Part shown: positions 16,611-24,133 of the stretch, in pieces
How the letters are laid out: the number at the start of each line of letters is the position of its first letter
How positions within the stretch are numbered: the first letter of the stretch is position 1
DNA from: Emticicia sp965283955
GTDB taxonomy: Bacteria > Bacteroidota > Bacteroidia > Cytophagales > Spirosomataceae
Assembly: GCA_965283955.1 (NCBI GenBank)
Contig: CBDIQW010000001.1
Location: 2,790,001-2,854,000 of the forward strand
Length of the DNA stretch: 64,000 bases
Direction of reading: 5' to 3'
Notes under the pieces: model-generated
The model's database searches: none
What the model was told of the DNA's origin: nothing
Seen by the model: only the letters and a program-made list of their open reading frames with translations
Made by a program: the position numbers and the translations under genes

Positions 16611-17420
16611 TTGAAAATCAATCATTTAAAAAACCAAGATTCAGGCAATTTTTTTCTAATTGCTGGCCCATGCGTTGTTGAAGGCCGAGACATGGCATTG
16701 GAAATTGCCGAGAAAATAAAAACGATTACCGACCGTTTGGCAATTCCGTATATTTTTAAGGCGTCGTACAGAAAAGCGAATCGTACAAAACTTGATTCGT
16801 TTACGGGCATTGGAGATGAGTTGGCTTTGGGAATTTTGAAGGAAGTTGGACAAACTTTTGAAGTGCCGACCGTAACCGATATTCACGAATCAGAAGAGGC
16901 TGCTTTGGCTGCTCAGTATGTGGATGTTTTGCAGATTCCTGCATTTCTTTGTCGTCAGACCGAACTTTTGGTAGCTGCCGCAAAAACAGGAAAAGCCGTA
17001 AACGTAAAGAAAGGACAATTTATGCACGGTTCAGGAATGGGTTTTGCCGTTGAGAAAGTAAAAGCAGTTAACCCAGATGCTGACGTAATGCTGACTGACC
17101 GTGGAAATTCGTTTGGCTATTCCGATATTGTGGTTGATTACAGAAATATCGTTGAAATGAAAGCCTTTGATGTGCCAATCGTGATGGACTGTACGCACTC
17201 GCTTCAACAACCGAATCAATCGTCGGGTGTGACGGGCGGAAAACCTGCTCTTATTGAGACAATTGCCAAAGCAGCCATTGCCGTTGGTGCGGATGGTATT
17301 TTTATTGAAACACACCCAAACCCAGCCGTAGCGAAGTCAGACGGGGCAAATATGTTGGCACTTGATAAGCTCGAAGGCTTGCTCGAAAAACTATTAAGAG
17401 TGCGTGAAGCGGTGAGATAA
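16611..17420 (+). CDS. kdsA: 3-deoxy-8-phosphooctulonate (KDO-8-P) synthase
   Basis: KdsA condenses phosphoenolpyruvate with arabinose-5-phosphate for the KDO of lipid A-core. The family start NFFLIAGPCVVEG is followed by FKASYRKANRTK, LQIPAFLCRQTEL, KKGQFMHG, DRGNSFGY, MDCTHSLQQP and FIETHPNP. The 269-residue length is normal. The start is taken as TTG at 16611, because no ATG in frame precedes the conserved motif. The protein has the DCTHS variant with Cys at a metal-binding position (CLCRQ/DCTH region), but I cannot tell metal dependence from this alone. It appears monocistronic. Confidence 0.93.
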   Translation: MKINHLKNQDSGNFFLIAGPCVVEGRDMALEIAEKIKTITDRLAIPYIFKASYRKANRTKLDSFTGIGDELALGILKEVGQTFEVPTVTDIHESEEAALAAQYVDVLQIPAFLCRQTELLVAAAKTGKAVNVKKGQFMHGSGMGFAVEKVKAVNPDADVMLTDRGNSFGYSDIVVDYRNIVEMKAFDVPIVMDCTHSLQQPNQSSGVTGGKPALIETIAKAAIAVGADGIFIETHPNPAVAKSDGANMLALDKLEGLLEKLLRVREAVR

Positions 17421-17494
17421 GAAGCATTTTTTTGAGAAACCTGACCATTGAATAACAAATTAAGGGGGAATTTCATTTTTCAGAAAATGATTTA

Positions 17495-17502
17495 TATATT
17501 TG
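17495..17502 (+). promoter_or_regulatory. Candidate -7 box before the DUF3467 gene
   Basis: TATATTTG matches TAnnTTTG, 51 bases before the ATG at 17554. No -33 TTG is evident. Confidence 0.35.
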
Positions 17503-17553
17503 GTTATCCAACCAAACACGATGACTCCCAACTACTTAAATATACAGATAATA

Positions 17554-17883
17554 ATGGCAAAACGCAAAGACATTCAGGACGAACCTGAACAACAAATAAA
17601 CATTGAGTTATCGGAAGAAATGGCTGAAGGAGTTTACGCAAACTTGGCAATGATAGCTCACTCAAACACTGAATTTGTTATTGATTTTATCAGATTAATG
17701 CCTGGTGTGCCGAAAGCAAAAGTGAAATCAAGAGTGATTTTGACACCTGAACATGCACAACGTTTATTGACTGCGTTACAGGACAATATCGCAAAATACG
17801 AAGATAACTTTGGTGCAATTAGAGAAACAAACGAAGCATTACCGTTTCCGATGAATTTCGGTGGCCCAATGGGCGAAGCGTAA
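17554..17883 (+). CDS. DUF3467 family protein
   Basis: A 109-residue cytoplasmic protein matching DUF3467: INIELSEEMAEGVYANLAMI, HSNTEFVIDFIRLMPGVPKA, VILTPEHAQRLLTALQDNI. The family is small and widespread in Bacteroidota; its function is unknown to me. I choose ATG 17554 (MAKRKDIQDE) because the extra 18 residues from 17500 do not fit the family. The C-terminus FPMNFGGPMGEA is Gly/Pro-rich. A terminator follows at 17934. Confidence 0.85.
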   Translation: MAKRKDIQDEPEQQINIELSEEMAEGVYANLAMIAHSNTEFVIDFIRLMPGVPKAKVKSRVILTPEHAQRLLTALQDNIAKYEDNFGAIRETNEALPFPMNFGGPMGEA

Positions 17884-17933
17884 TATCGTGGGGCGAACCG
17901 AGCGTCGGCCGCATCCGAGTTCGTCTACAAATA

Positions 17934-17962
17934 CAAAAAGCCTCAATTTTCGAGGCTTTTTG
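17934..17962. terminator. Bidirectional terminator
   Basis: An 11-bp stem CAAAAAGCCTC (17934-17944) pairs with 17952-17962 around a 7-base loop, with A/T runs on both sides. It lies between the DUF3467 gene (+) and the convergent peptidase gene (-). Confidence 0.8.
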
Positions 17963-17974
17963 CGTTTTTAATGA

Positions 17975-19108
17975 TTACTTTACTCGATTATATTTTTTCA
18001 GGATTTCTAAAGTTTTATCAATCGGCAAAGCCTCAACTTTCGTGTTTTCAAAACCAGTAAGGGTTTCGGCAGCAAAAAGAGAGTTTATAATAGCCTCTTC
18101 GGTTGCTTCAATTACGGCTTCAAAAAGTAGGTCTAAATCGTTGTTTCTGAGTACTTTAAAAGTTTCAAACATCGAATCAGAATTATGAGCAATTCTTAAA
18201 TCCTCGGCCGTAGAAGCAGCAATTACGTAGTCGCCGCTACCGTTGGCTGCCATTCCGCCAGTTCGACCTAAACCCAACATTGCTCGTGCGGCCAGGCGTT
18301 TCAAATTTTTGGCATTTAGTGGAGCATCGGTCAATACAACAATCATGCACGAGCCATCGTCTTTGTAGGCTTCATCAATTTTGCTAAACTTGTGTTTTTT
18401 CAACTCAATACCAATAGGAACGCCATTGACTTGCAAAACTCCACCAAAATTAGATTGTACTAAAACCCCAACGGTGTAGCCCCCTTTCGATTTTGGAAGA
18501 ATTCTTGAAGAAGTGCCAATTCCGCCCTTGAAACCGAAGCAGACAGTTCCTGCACCTGCACCAACGATACCTTCTTCCACTGCTCCCGTTTGAGCCTTCT
18601 TGAGAGCTTCCAGTACGTGTTCTTTGGTTATGAATCTTCTACGTATATCATTTAGTCCACCATCATTGGTTTCGCCTACTATGGGGTTTACGCTTCTGAC
18701 GTCTTTATTTTCGGGAGATTGAAAAGTATAATCAATAATTGCTGCCGAGGCAGTTGGCACAGAGAGAGTGTTGGTAAGTACGATTGGCGTTTCGATATTG
18801 CCCAGTTCTTCAACTTGTGAATAGCCGGCCAGTTTCCCGAAACCATTTCCGATATGAATGGCCGCTGGAATTTTGTTTTGAAAAATGTTTTTGTCGTGTG
18901 GTAAAATGGCCGTTACGCCCGTGTGTACGCCATCAGGTTGGTGGAAAGTAACCTGCCCGACTTTTACGCCCGCAACATCAGTAATGGCATTGAGTTTGCC
19001 TGTTCGGAGTACGCCGATTTCGATGCCATAATCTCTTGCTCGCTTTTTCTGAGCAAAAATGGAGGAACTTGATAATAAGCAAAGGAAGAGTAGGAGGGGT
19101 TTGTTCAT
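17975..19108 (-). CDS. P1-family (DmpA/BapA-type) aminopeptidase, exported
   Basis: 377 residues with a signal peptide ending SSIFAQ. The P1 family consists of N-terminal-nucleophile hydrolases that cut themselves into two chains. Gly252-Ser253 in DDGSCMIVVLTDAPL aligns with the DmpA cleavage site Gly249-Ser250, so Ser253 should be the nucleophile. Other family segments are RARDYGIEIG, ITDVAGVKVGQVT, GETNDGGLNDIRRR and LGRTGGMAANGSGDY. Known members release N-terminal L-amino acids, D-amino acids or beta-amino acids; the specificity here is not visible. The 5' side faces the palindrome at 19193. Confidence 0.88.
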   Translation of the reverse strand: MNKPLLLFLCLLSSSSIFAQKKRARDYGIEIGVLRTGKLNAITDVAGVKVGQVTFHQPDGVHTGVTAILPHDKNIFQNKIPAAIHIGNGFGKLAGYSQVEELGNIETPIVLTNTLSVPTASAAIIDYTFQSPENKDVRSVNPIVGETNDGGLNDIRRRFITKEHVLEALKKAQTGAVEEGIVGAGAGTVCFGFKGGIGTSSRILPKSKGGYTVGVLVQSNFGGVLQVNGVPIGIELKKHKFSKIDEAYKDDGSCMIVVLTDAPLNAKNLKRLAARAMLGLGRTGGMAANGSGDYVIAASTAEDLRIAHNSDSMFETFKVLRNNDLDLLFEAVIEATEEAIINSLFAAETLTGFENTKVEALPIDKTLEILKKYNRVK

Positions 19109-19192
19109 GTTGGTTTTCTTTGGTTGATGATTTTCAGTAAAGATAAAACTTCTATTTAATCAAAACCAAAGAAAACTGTATTTATGGAAATT

Positions 19193-19270
19193 TACCACGG
19201 AGGCACAAATTACATAGATTTTCACAGAATTGTCTCTATGCTAATTCGTGTAATTCGTGCCTCCGTGGTA
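19193..19270. repeat. CACGGAGGCAC palindrome (family A)
   Basis: TACCACGGAGGCACAAATTACA (22 bases, 19193-19214; shown here only by its core) pairs with 19249-19270 with one mismatch, around a 34-base centre. A closely related copy lies at 21644-21713. This type of CCACGGAGGCAC repeat is, from memory, common in intergenic DNA of this phylum. It lies between a barrel gene and the DmpA-like gene. Confidence 0.7.
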
Positions 19271-19287
19271 TAATATCAAAGTTAACT

Positions 19288-19923
19288 TTAAAACTCAATG
19301 CCAAATCTTACAACCATTCGGCGGTAGTTTCTGACTTCGTTTGATTCTGTCCAGTAAATGGCGTCGCCGTTGCGTGCTTGGGCATATTCAGCACGTTGAT
19401 AGCGATAACCAAAATTTAAGAGCCATGCTGAGCCATTTCGCATCGGAAATTTATAACCGATGGTTGGACAAATTACTAATCCTCCCGAAGTTTTGAAGCC
19501 TGTATTATCTTCATTGAGCCAAGTGGTGGCATAGCCAACATCAAGGCTTCCGAGCAGAATACTTCCACCTTGCTTTTTCTGCACTAAACTTCTTCTGACT
19601 CCTGCCGAAATGGGCATTAAAACCGTTGGGCCGTACGAATCTATACCTACGGTTAGACCAGCAGCGGTTTTTGAATTTAGATAAACTCCATTGAATGTTT
19701 GTAAAGAAAAGTTTACTCTATTTTGAGTTTGGTATTGAATGGGCTGTGGGTAATAGCTACTGTAATAAGCATACGTTTGGAATTTGCTGCGACCCAAGAG
19801 AGTACCGAGTTCGGTTATATTCACAAAAGGGTGTTTTTTGAAGAAACCTTTTGTTTCTTTTTGTCCGAAAGATGGGAAAAAACCAATAATTCCCATCAAA
19901 ACTAAGATAAATGACTTTTTCAT
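19288..19923 (-). CDS. Outer-membrane beta-barrel protein
   Basis: 211 residues with a signal peptide ending FPSFGQ, alternating strands (VNFSLQTFNGVYLN; AAGLTVGIDSYG; WLLNFGYRYQRAEY) and a terminal Phe (VVRFGIEF). The family is not recognised. It starts 14 bases after the LVIVD lipoprotein gene, so both are probably one transcript with a surface function. Confidence 0.7.
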   Translation of the reverse strand: MKKSFILVLMGIIGFFPSFGQKETKGFFKKHPFVNITELGTLLGRSKFQTYAYYSSYYPQPIQYQTQNRVNFSLQTFNGVYLNSKTAAGLTVGIDSYGPTVLMPISAGVRRSLVQKKQGGSILLGSLDVGYATTWLNEDNTGFKTSGGLVICPTIGYKFPMRNGSAWLLNFGYRYQRAEYAQARNGDAIYWTESNEVRNYRRMVVRFGIEF

Positions 19924-19937
19924 GATTTTGCTTGGGT

Positions 19938-21221
19938 TTAGTTTTCTCGTTTGACAGGAATGACACTTAATTGCTTCAAACTTTTAGGATTAGAAGTATC
20001 GTATTGATACAACCCATCTTTACCGACCATCAAAAGGTGTTTTCCTTCGAGCGGAATGACATCATAAGCATTAATTTTTTCGATGTGTTGTTGGAGCGTG
20101 ATGTTTGTTGCCGAAGAAGCATCAAACGATTTTAGTCCGTATTGGCTTTCACAAATAAATAAATTCGGGAAATCAATGGCTAAACCCGCAGGCTGTTGCA
20201 TCTGATAGCTTTTGATAAGGCTTGGTGAACTAAGATTAGATACGTTGACCACATCAAGCTGATTGGGAGAGGCACCACACCAACCTGTGCGAAGCGTTAC
20301 GTAGGCAATATCGTTGTGTACAACTACGGGGTCGCAGGCACGAGCGTGCTGGAAAATAGATAAACGCTCTGGCTTTTCGGGGTTTTTATTATCGAAAATA
20401 TACATGCCTGTATTTGAACCAATGAAAAGTTTGTCTTTATACGGGAAAATCGTTTCGATTCCCCAACCTAAATTGATTTTTGCTTGTTGAGTGGGTTTAT
20501 TAAGCGTTTTTACATTGAAAACCAGCAAATCGGACTGCGAAACAGTATAAAGATAATCATCGTAAAGTGTAAAACGAGCCATCGAACCACCCGTTCCAGT
20601 TGTTCCTGCGGCACCATTTGCTCCGTTGGCTCCCGATTGTACCGAACCATTCTTAAAAGCCAAATCATAATAGTAAATCGGGTTTACGTTGCTGCCTTGG
20701 CCGCAATCGCTCCGTACTTTTTCGGTTACAATTTTTATTTCATAATCGGTAACTGTCTGATTTTGAGGGTTGTAGTACCATGAAATTCCATCGGTTAGAC
20801 CATTTTGGAAAACATTTTGTACTCGTCCTGTTTCCTTGATTGCCTTTGGATTGGTAATATCGAAAGTGACAATATCCATGTAATTATCGGCATAAAGGGT
20901 GTTTTCTTTCACAGCCATATCAACAACGCCAGGAATTTTCAAAAAAGCGATGTTTTGAGGTTGCTGAGGATTGGTGTTATCAATGATATGAATGCCTTTC
21001 TTTATTTCGTTGATAAAGATATAGTTATCTTTTACGTAGATTTTTCCAGGGTTTTTCAAATCTTGTGGAGTTTCGGAAGCAATGCCCGAACGAATTTGTT
21101 CGAAGCTTAGCACGACTGGTACGGTTGTGCGATAAGTGCGAGTTGTTTCGCAGTCATCGGAGCAAGCTGAGTTGCCAATGGCTAAGCCAATACAACCCAT
21201 CAGAAGTAAAATGCTTTTCAT
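19938..21221 (-). CDS. LVIVD-repeat lipoprotein
   Basis: 427 residues. The signal peptide ends GNSAC with Cys20, suggesting a lipoprotein. Repeats such as KGIHIIDNTNPQQPQNIAFL, DIVTFDITNPKAI and MYIFDNKNPEKPERL fit the LVIVD/YncE-like propeller repeats of bacterial surface lipoproteins. A low-complexity GANGANGAAGTTGTGGS linker interrupts the propeller near residue 200. The protein probably binds something at the outer surface; no enzyme motif is visible. It is cotranscribed with the barrel gene downstream. Confidence 0.8.
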   Translation of the reverse strand: MKSILLLMGCIGLAIGNSACSDDCETTRTYRTTVPVVLSFEQIRSGIASETPQDLKNPGKIYVKDNYIFINEIKKGIHIIDNTNPQQPQNIAFLKIPGVVDMAVKENTLYADNYMDIVTFDITNPKAIKETGRVQNVFQNGLTDGISWYYNPQNQTVTDYEIKIVTEKVRSDCGQGSNVNPIYYYDLAFKNGSVQSGANGANGAAGTTGTGGSMARFTLYDDYLYTVSQSDLLVFNVKTLNKPTQQAKINLGWGIETIFPYKDKLFIGSNTGMYIFDNKNPEKPERLSIFQHARACDPVVVHNDIAYVTLRTGWCGASPNQLDVVNVSNLSSPSLIKSYQMQQPAGLAIDFPNLFICESQYGLKSFDASSATNITLQQHIEKINAYDVIPLEGKHLLMVGKDGLYQYDTSNPKSLKQLSVIPVKREN

Positions 21222-21252
21222 AATTAGTGTTAGAGAAAGAATATAAAAACAA

Positions 21253-21624
21253 TTATTTTACTCGAATTTTGGTAAGTTTTAGTGGGATTCCAAGTGGCGG
21301 AACGGTAGTTGAAACTTCTTTTACTTCGCCACTAAAGATTATTTTTAAATCAGTTTTATTCTTCAATTCGGCAGGAAGATTACCAACGATATATCTTTCA
21401 GAAGGATTTGCTACGCACGATAGTGGGTCGAAGTTGTCGGAATCTCCTTCCACAACAATTACGGTCAAATTATTGCCAGCATCCATCAAAAAACCTTTTT
21501 GATTTTTGAGTGTGCTGATGGTTTTTAAGTTGTCGAAATCGCTCACAGGGGCAACTTCGATTGTTTCTTTTTGGCAAGAGAAGAAAACAGGTGCACAAAT
21601 GATAAGGAGTAATAGTTTTTTCAT
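21253..21624 (-). CDS. Small lipoprotein, unknown function
   Basis: 123 residues with lipobox FFSC (Cys17). The body includes GFLMDAGNNLTVIVVEGDSD and a C-terminal strand pair around IIFSGEVKEVSTTVPP. No family recognised. It lies 31 bases before the LVIVD lipoprotein gene on the same strand. Confidence 0.7.
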   Translation of the reverse strand: MKKLLLLIICAPVFFSCQKETIEVAPVSDFDNLKTISTLKNQKGFLMDAGNNLTVIVVEGDSDNFDPLSCVANPSERYIVGNLPAELKNKTDLKIIFSGEVKEVSTTVPPLGIPLKLTKIRVK

Positions 21625-21643
21625 AGTTCTTGGTTTTTATTAT

Positions 21644-21713
21644 CATGGAGGCACAGATTTTAAGAATTTCACAGAAAATTCTGTGCTAATTCGTGTAATC
21701 TGTGTCTCCGTGG
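21644..21713. repeat. CACGGAGGCAC palindrome (family A), second copy
   Basis: CATGGAGGCACAGATT (21644-21659) pairs with 21698-21713 at 14 of 16 positions, and an inner hairpin ACAGAA/TTCTGT sits at 21671-21684. It shares its arms and the CTAATTCGTGTAAT centre with the element at 19193-19270. It lies in the 95-base gap between the serpin gene and the next lipoprotein gene. Confidence 0.65.
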
Positions 21714-21719
21714 TAAATT

Positions 21720-22940
21720 TTATAAATTCACAATTTTACCCGCAAAAAGTATCGTATTTGATTGTTTTTCGCTGATAAAGAAAGCAAACGGGCGGTTACA
21801 TATAAATTCGGGTATAGTTGGGTTAAAAGAAGTAAGTTCAACGCCAATAGTTGTAACAGCGGCGGCCTCAGTTCCTTTTTCATCAACGGCTACGAATGTA
21901 TTTTGCTTGACAAAGCCCACTTTGAGTTTGCCCGCAGGTGGCGAAATTTTTGACAAATCAGCAAAATCGCTGAACATGGTTGGCATTCCCATTTTGCTCA
22001 GCACGTTGTTTAGATTTGTTTCGTACTCGACTGTGAATTTTGGCAAACCAATAATTACTTTTTGCTCAGCAAGAGCAGTATTTAGGCTTTTCCACTCAGC
22101 ACTTGACATGGTGTTGATGATGTTTCTAACGGGTGTTTTTTCATCAGGAAGTAAGATTGTCATTACATAATTTCCACCACCGTAGGCCAATTCAAGTGCT
22201 TGATAACCAGAGCGTTTGGCGTATTTTACTTTTTCCTGCATGCTCATCATTTTTACCGATTTTGTGCCAGTTGTTCCTGCAAAATCAGCATCGTGGGTGT
22301 TTTCAACCTTAAACGGAATCTTCCAATCGCCTTTGAAATAAAGAGCATTCATCAAAAACATTACATGAGCAGGCTCAATTTGCTCAATTACTTTCTTGAT
22401 TTTTCCATTAGTGTTATCGCTTGCCCACGTATTGATTTTACCAACGGTTGCGGCATTGTTGAAATCTTCGGCATAAGTTTGGGCATTGAAAGATGCTTTC
22501 AGAATATCCAAGAAAGATTTTTCTACCGAAAACGTATTTCTATACCAAACCGAATTAGCAATCGTATTGGTGACTTTGGGGTCAGAGTTTGGCAGATTAT
22601 CAATCAAATCTTTATAAATACCGTTGGTTGTGGTCAAGTCTGACGACACACGCAAACCCGTTGTTAGTTCTTCTTTTGTTTTGCCATCAGCTCCGTTGGC
22701 CAACATTCCGAGTGCAACGTGCAAGCTCAGGGGTGATACAAAATAGTTTTTGTCGGCTTTTTCGGCAGTGTTGTGAGTTTTCAAAAAATCGAAAGCAAAC
22801 TCGCTGGTTTGGTCAGCGAAAGTGGCAGGAATAGCCTTTAAAAGTTGGTTCGGTTTCACAGAGTCTGCGTTATCTTCGTTGCAACTGGCAGCCATCAGAA
22901 ATAATGCTCCAGCAAGTGTTAGATTTTTGATATTTTTCAT
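21720..22940 (-). CDS. Serpin-family protease inhibitor lipoprotein
   Basis: 406 residues; lipobox AASC gives lipid-modified Cys20. The whole serpin fold is visible: NYFVSPLSLHVALGMLANGA, NALYFKGDWKIPF, VKMMSMQ, YVMTILLPD, and the breach/RCL hinge DEKGTEAAAVTT (353-364), closely like the inhibitory human serpin hinge. The reactive loop continues to NRPFAFFI and is about three residues longer than in alpha-1-antitrypsin, so P1 is probably within ELTSFN (Thr370 by direct count). Small hinge residues suggest an inhibitory rather than inert serpin. It would sit on the envelope and trap serine or cysteine proteases. Confidence 0.93.
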   Translation of the reverse strand: MKNIKNLTLAGALFLMAASCNEDNADSVKPNQLLKAIPATFADQTSEFAFDFLKTHNTAEKADKNYFVSPLSLHVALGMLANGADGKTKEELTTGLRVSSDLTTTNGIYKDLIDNLPNSDPKVTNTIANSVWYRNTFSVEKSFLDILKASFNAQTYAEDFNNAATVGKINTWASDNTNGKIKKVIEQIEPAHVMFLMNALYFKGDWKIPFKVENTHDADFAGTTGTKSVKMMSMQEKVKYAKRSGYQALELAYGGGNYVMTILLPDEKTPVRNIINTMSSAEWKSLNTALAEQKVIIGLPKFTVEYETNLNNVLSKMGMPTMFSDFADLSKISPPAGKLKVGFVKQNTFVAVDEKGTEAAAVTTIGVELTSFNPTIPEFICNRPFAFFISEKQSNTILFAGKIVNL

Positions 22941-22956
22941 TTGTTTGGATTATTTT

Positions 22957-23005
22957 TAGTCCACAGACGATAGTTTTTATTTTGTTTACCGTCGTCTATG
23001 GACTA
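22957..23005. repeat. TAGTCCACAGACGA palindrome (family C)
   Basis: TAGTCCACAGACGA (22957-22970) pairs with 22992-23005 with one mismatch. Related words occur at 12753-12783 and 23932-23953. It lies in the 74-base gap between the META-domain gene and the serpin gene. Confidence 0.6.
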
Positions 23006-23014
23006 TTGACTAAT

Positions 23015-23479
23015 TTACTTTCTTTCAAAATACATTGCCTCTTTTGTTGGCTTTGAAATATGAAAAATAAGGGTACTTTTATCTTTTAGTTCATAACGCT
23101 CAATATTTCGGAGGTTTTCGTAGTAGGCCGCCTCAAATTGATTGGCTTCAAGCGAACCAGCTATTTTGGTGCTTCCAACACCTTCAACCGAAATAGTTTT
23201 CTTGTTTTCATCAATTTGAGGAGAGGCAAAGTAGAAATTAACAGATGAGCGACCATTAAAAGCATATTTTCCATCTTCGTCTTTAATTTCGAGGGTAACA
23301 TCGTAGGCGGGAGTTTTGCCATCGGCATAACTTTTAAATTTCCATTGTCCGAGTAACTCAGACTGTCTTAATGCACTAATTGTCATAGAATCGGCCTCCA
23401 CCATTTCTTTTGAGCATGCACCCAAAAGTAAAGAGCAGACTATAAGTGTGTTTACTATAATTTTCATTTTAAAATTCAT
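23015..23479 (-). CDS. META/HslJ-like lipoprotein
   Basis: 154 residues with lipobox LGAC (Cys22). The body fits a META domain: LLGQWKFKSYADG, VTLEIKDEDGKYAFNGRSSV and RYELKDKSTLIFH. Its start ATG overlaps the stop of the preceding gene as ATGA, indicating translational coupling, and this decides the start at 23479 over the internal Met at 23467. META lipoproteins are tied to envelope or heat stress in some bacteria; the function here is unknown. Confidence 0.72.
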   Translation of the reverse strand: MNFKMKIIVNTLIVCSLLLGACSKEMVEADSMTISALRQSELLGQWKFKSYADGKTPAYDVTLEIKDEDGKYAFNGRSSVNFYFASPQIDENKKTISVEGVGSTKIAGSLEANQFEAAYYENLRNIERYELKDKSTLIFHISKPTKEAMYFERK

Positions 23480-23895
23480 TTTTTAATTCGTTGATAAACT
23501 TCGCCAAAGCCATCGTAAAAATTATCGGCGAGTGATAATTCGGAGGTAGATTGGCTCATAATTACTGAAGATGCTCCATCGCTAAATTTGATGAAGTCAA
23601 CTTGTTCGGCTTTGTAGATAGATTTTCCTTGAGTAATCTGATAAGTACCCGAACTTTCGAGGGTATTATCTTTGTAGCGAGAAAACTTCAAGTCTGTTGT
23701 TAAGATTAGTCTTCGCTCATAACCTGCCGATGTAGGCGTAATGGTTTTACCTGCAATTCCACCCGTTGACGATACCCAACGCCATTCCCCCACAAGGTCG
23801 CTGGTACTTTCTTTAGCAGCCGAAACATCTTCTTTGGTACAAGAAAATGCAAACAGGGCGACGGTGATAATGAATAAAAAACTTAGCTTTTTCAT
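23476..23895 (-). CDS. Lipocalin-like small lipoprotein
   Basis: 139 residues with lipobox AFSC (Cys19). The core LVGEWRWVSSTGG, RRLILTTDLKFSRY and SSGTYQIT looks like the small lipocalin-like proteins of this phylum (GxW first strand). It is coupled by an ATGA overlap with the next gene. Ligand unknown. Confidence 0.7.
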   Translation of the reverse strand: MKKLSFLFIITVALFAFSCTKEDVSAAKESTSDLVGEWRWVSSTGGIAGKTITPTSAGYERRLILTTDLKFSRYKDNTLESSGTYQITQGKSIYKAEQVDFIKFSDGASSVIMSQSTSELSLADNFYDGFGEVYQRIKK

Positions 23896-24133
23896 TTTTG
23901 TTATAGATGTAGATTTGATAATTATTTAAACGTTCGTCCGTGGCCAGTGGACTAAAAAACTCAGCTTGTCGGGGAGAAGAAAAAGGATTCATTCTCATTT
24001 CTTCTCCCACGACGAAACAAAGTGTTTCTGTCTGAGTAAATTACCCTTTTCAGCAATAATGATTCTGGTTTTTAGAATTTGGTTGGAAGCCGTGGCTAAA
24101 AAAATTATATTTATGAAAAAATTAACAAACTAC

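Noticed and set aside
22200..22643. 147-residue plus-strand open frame inside the serpin gene
   Set aside because: It is antisense to conserved serpin motifs and shows no family features.
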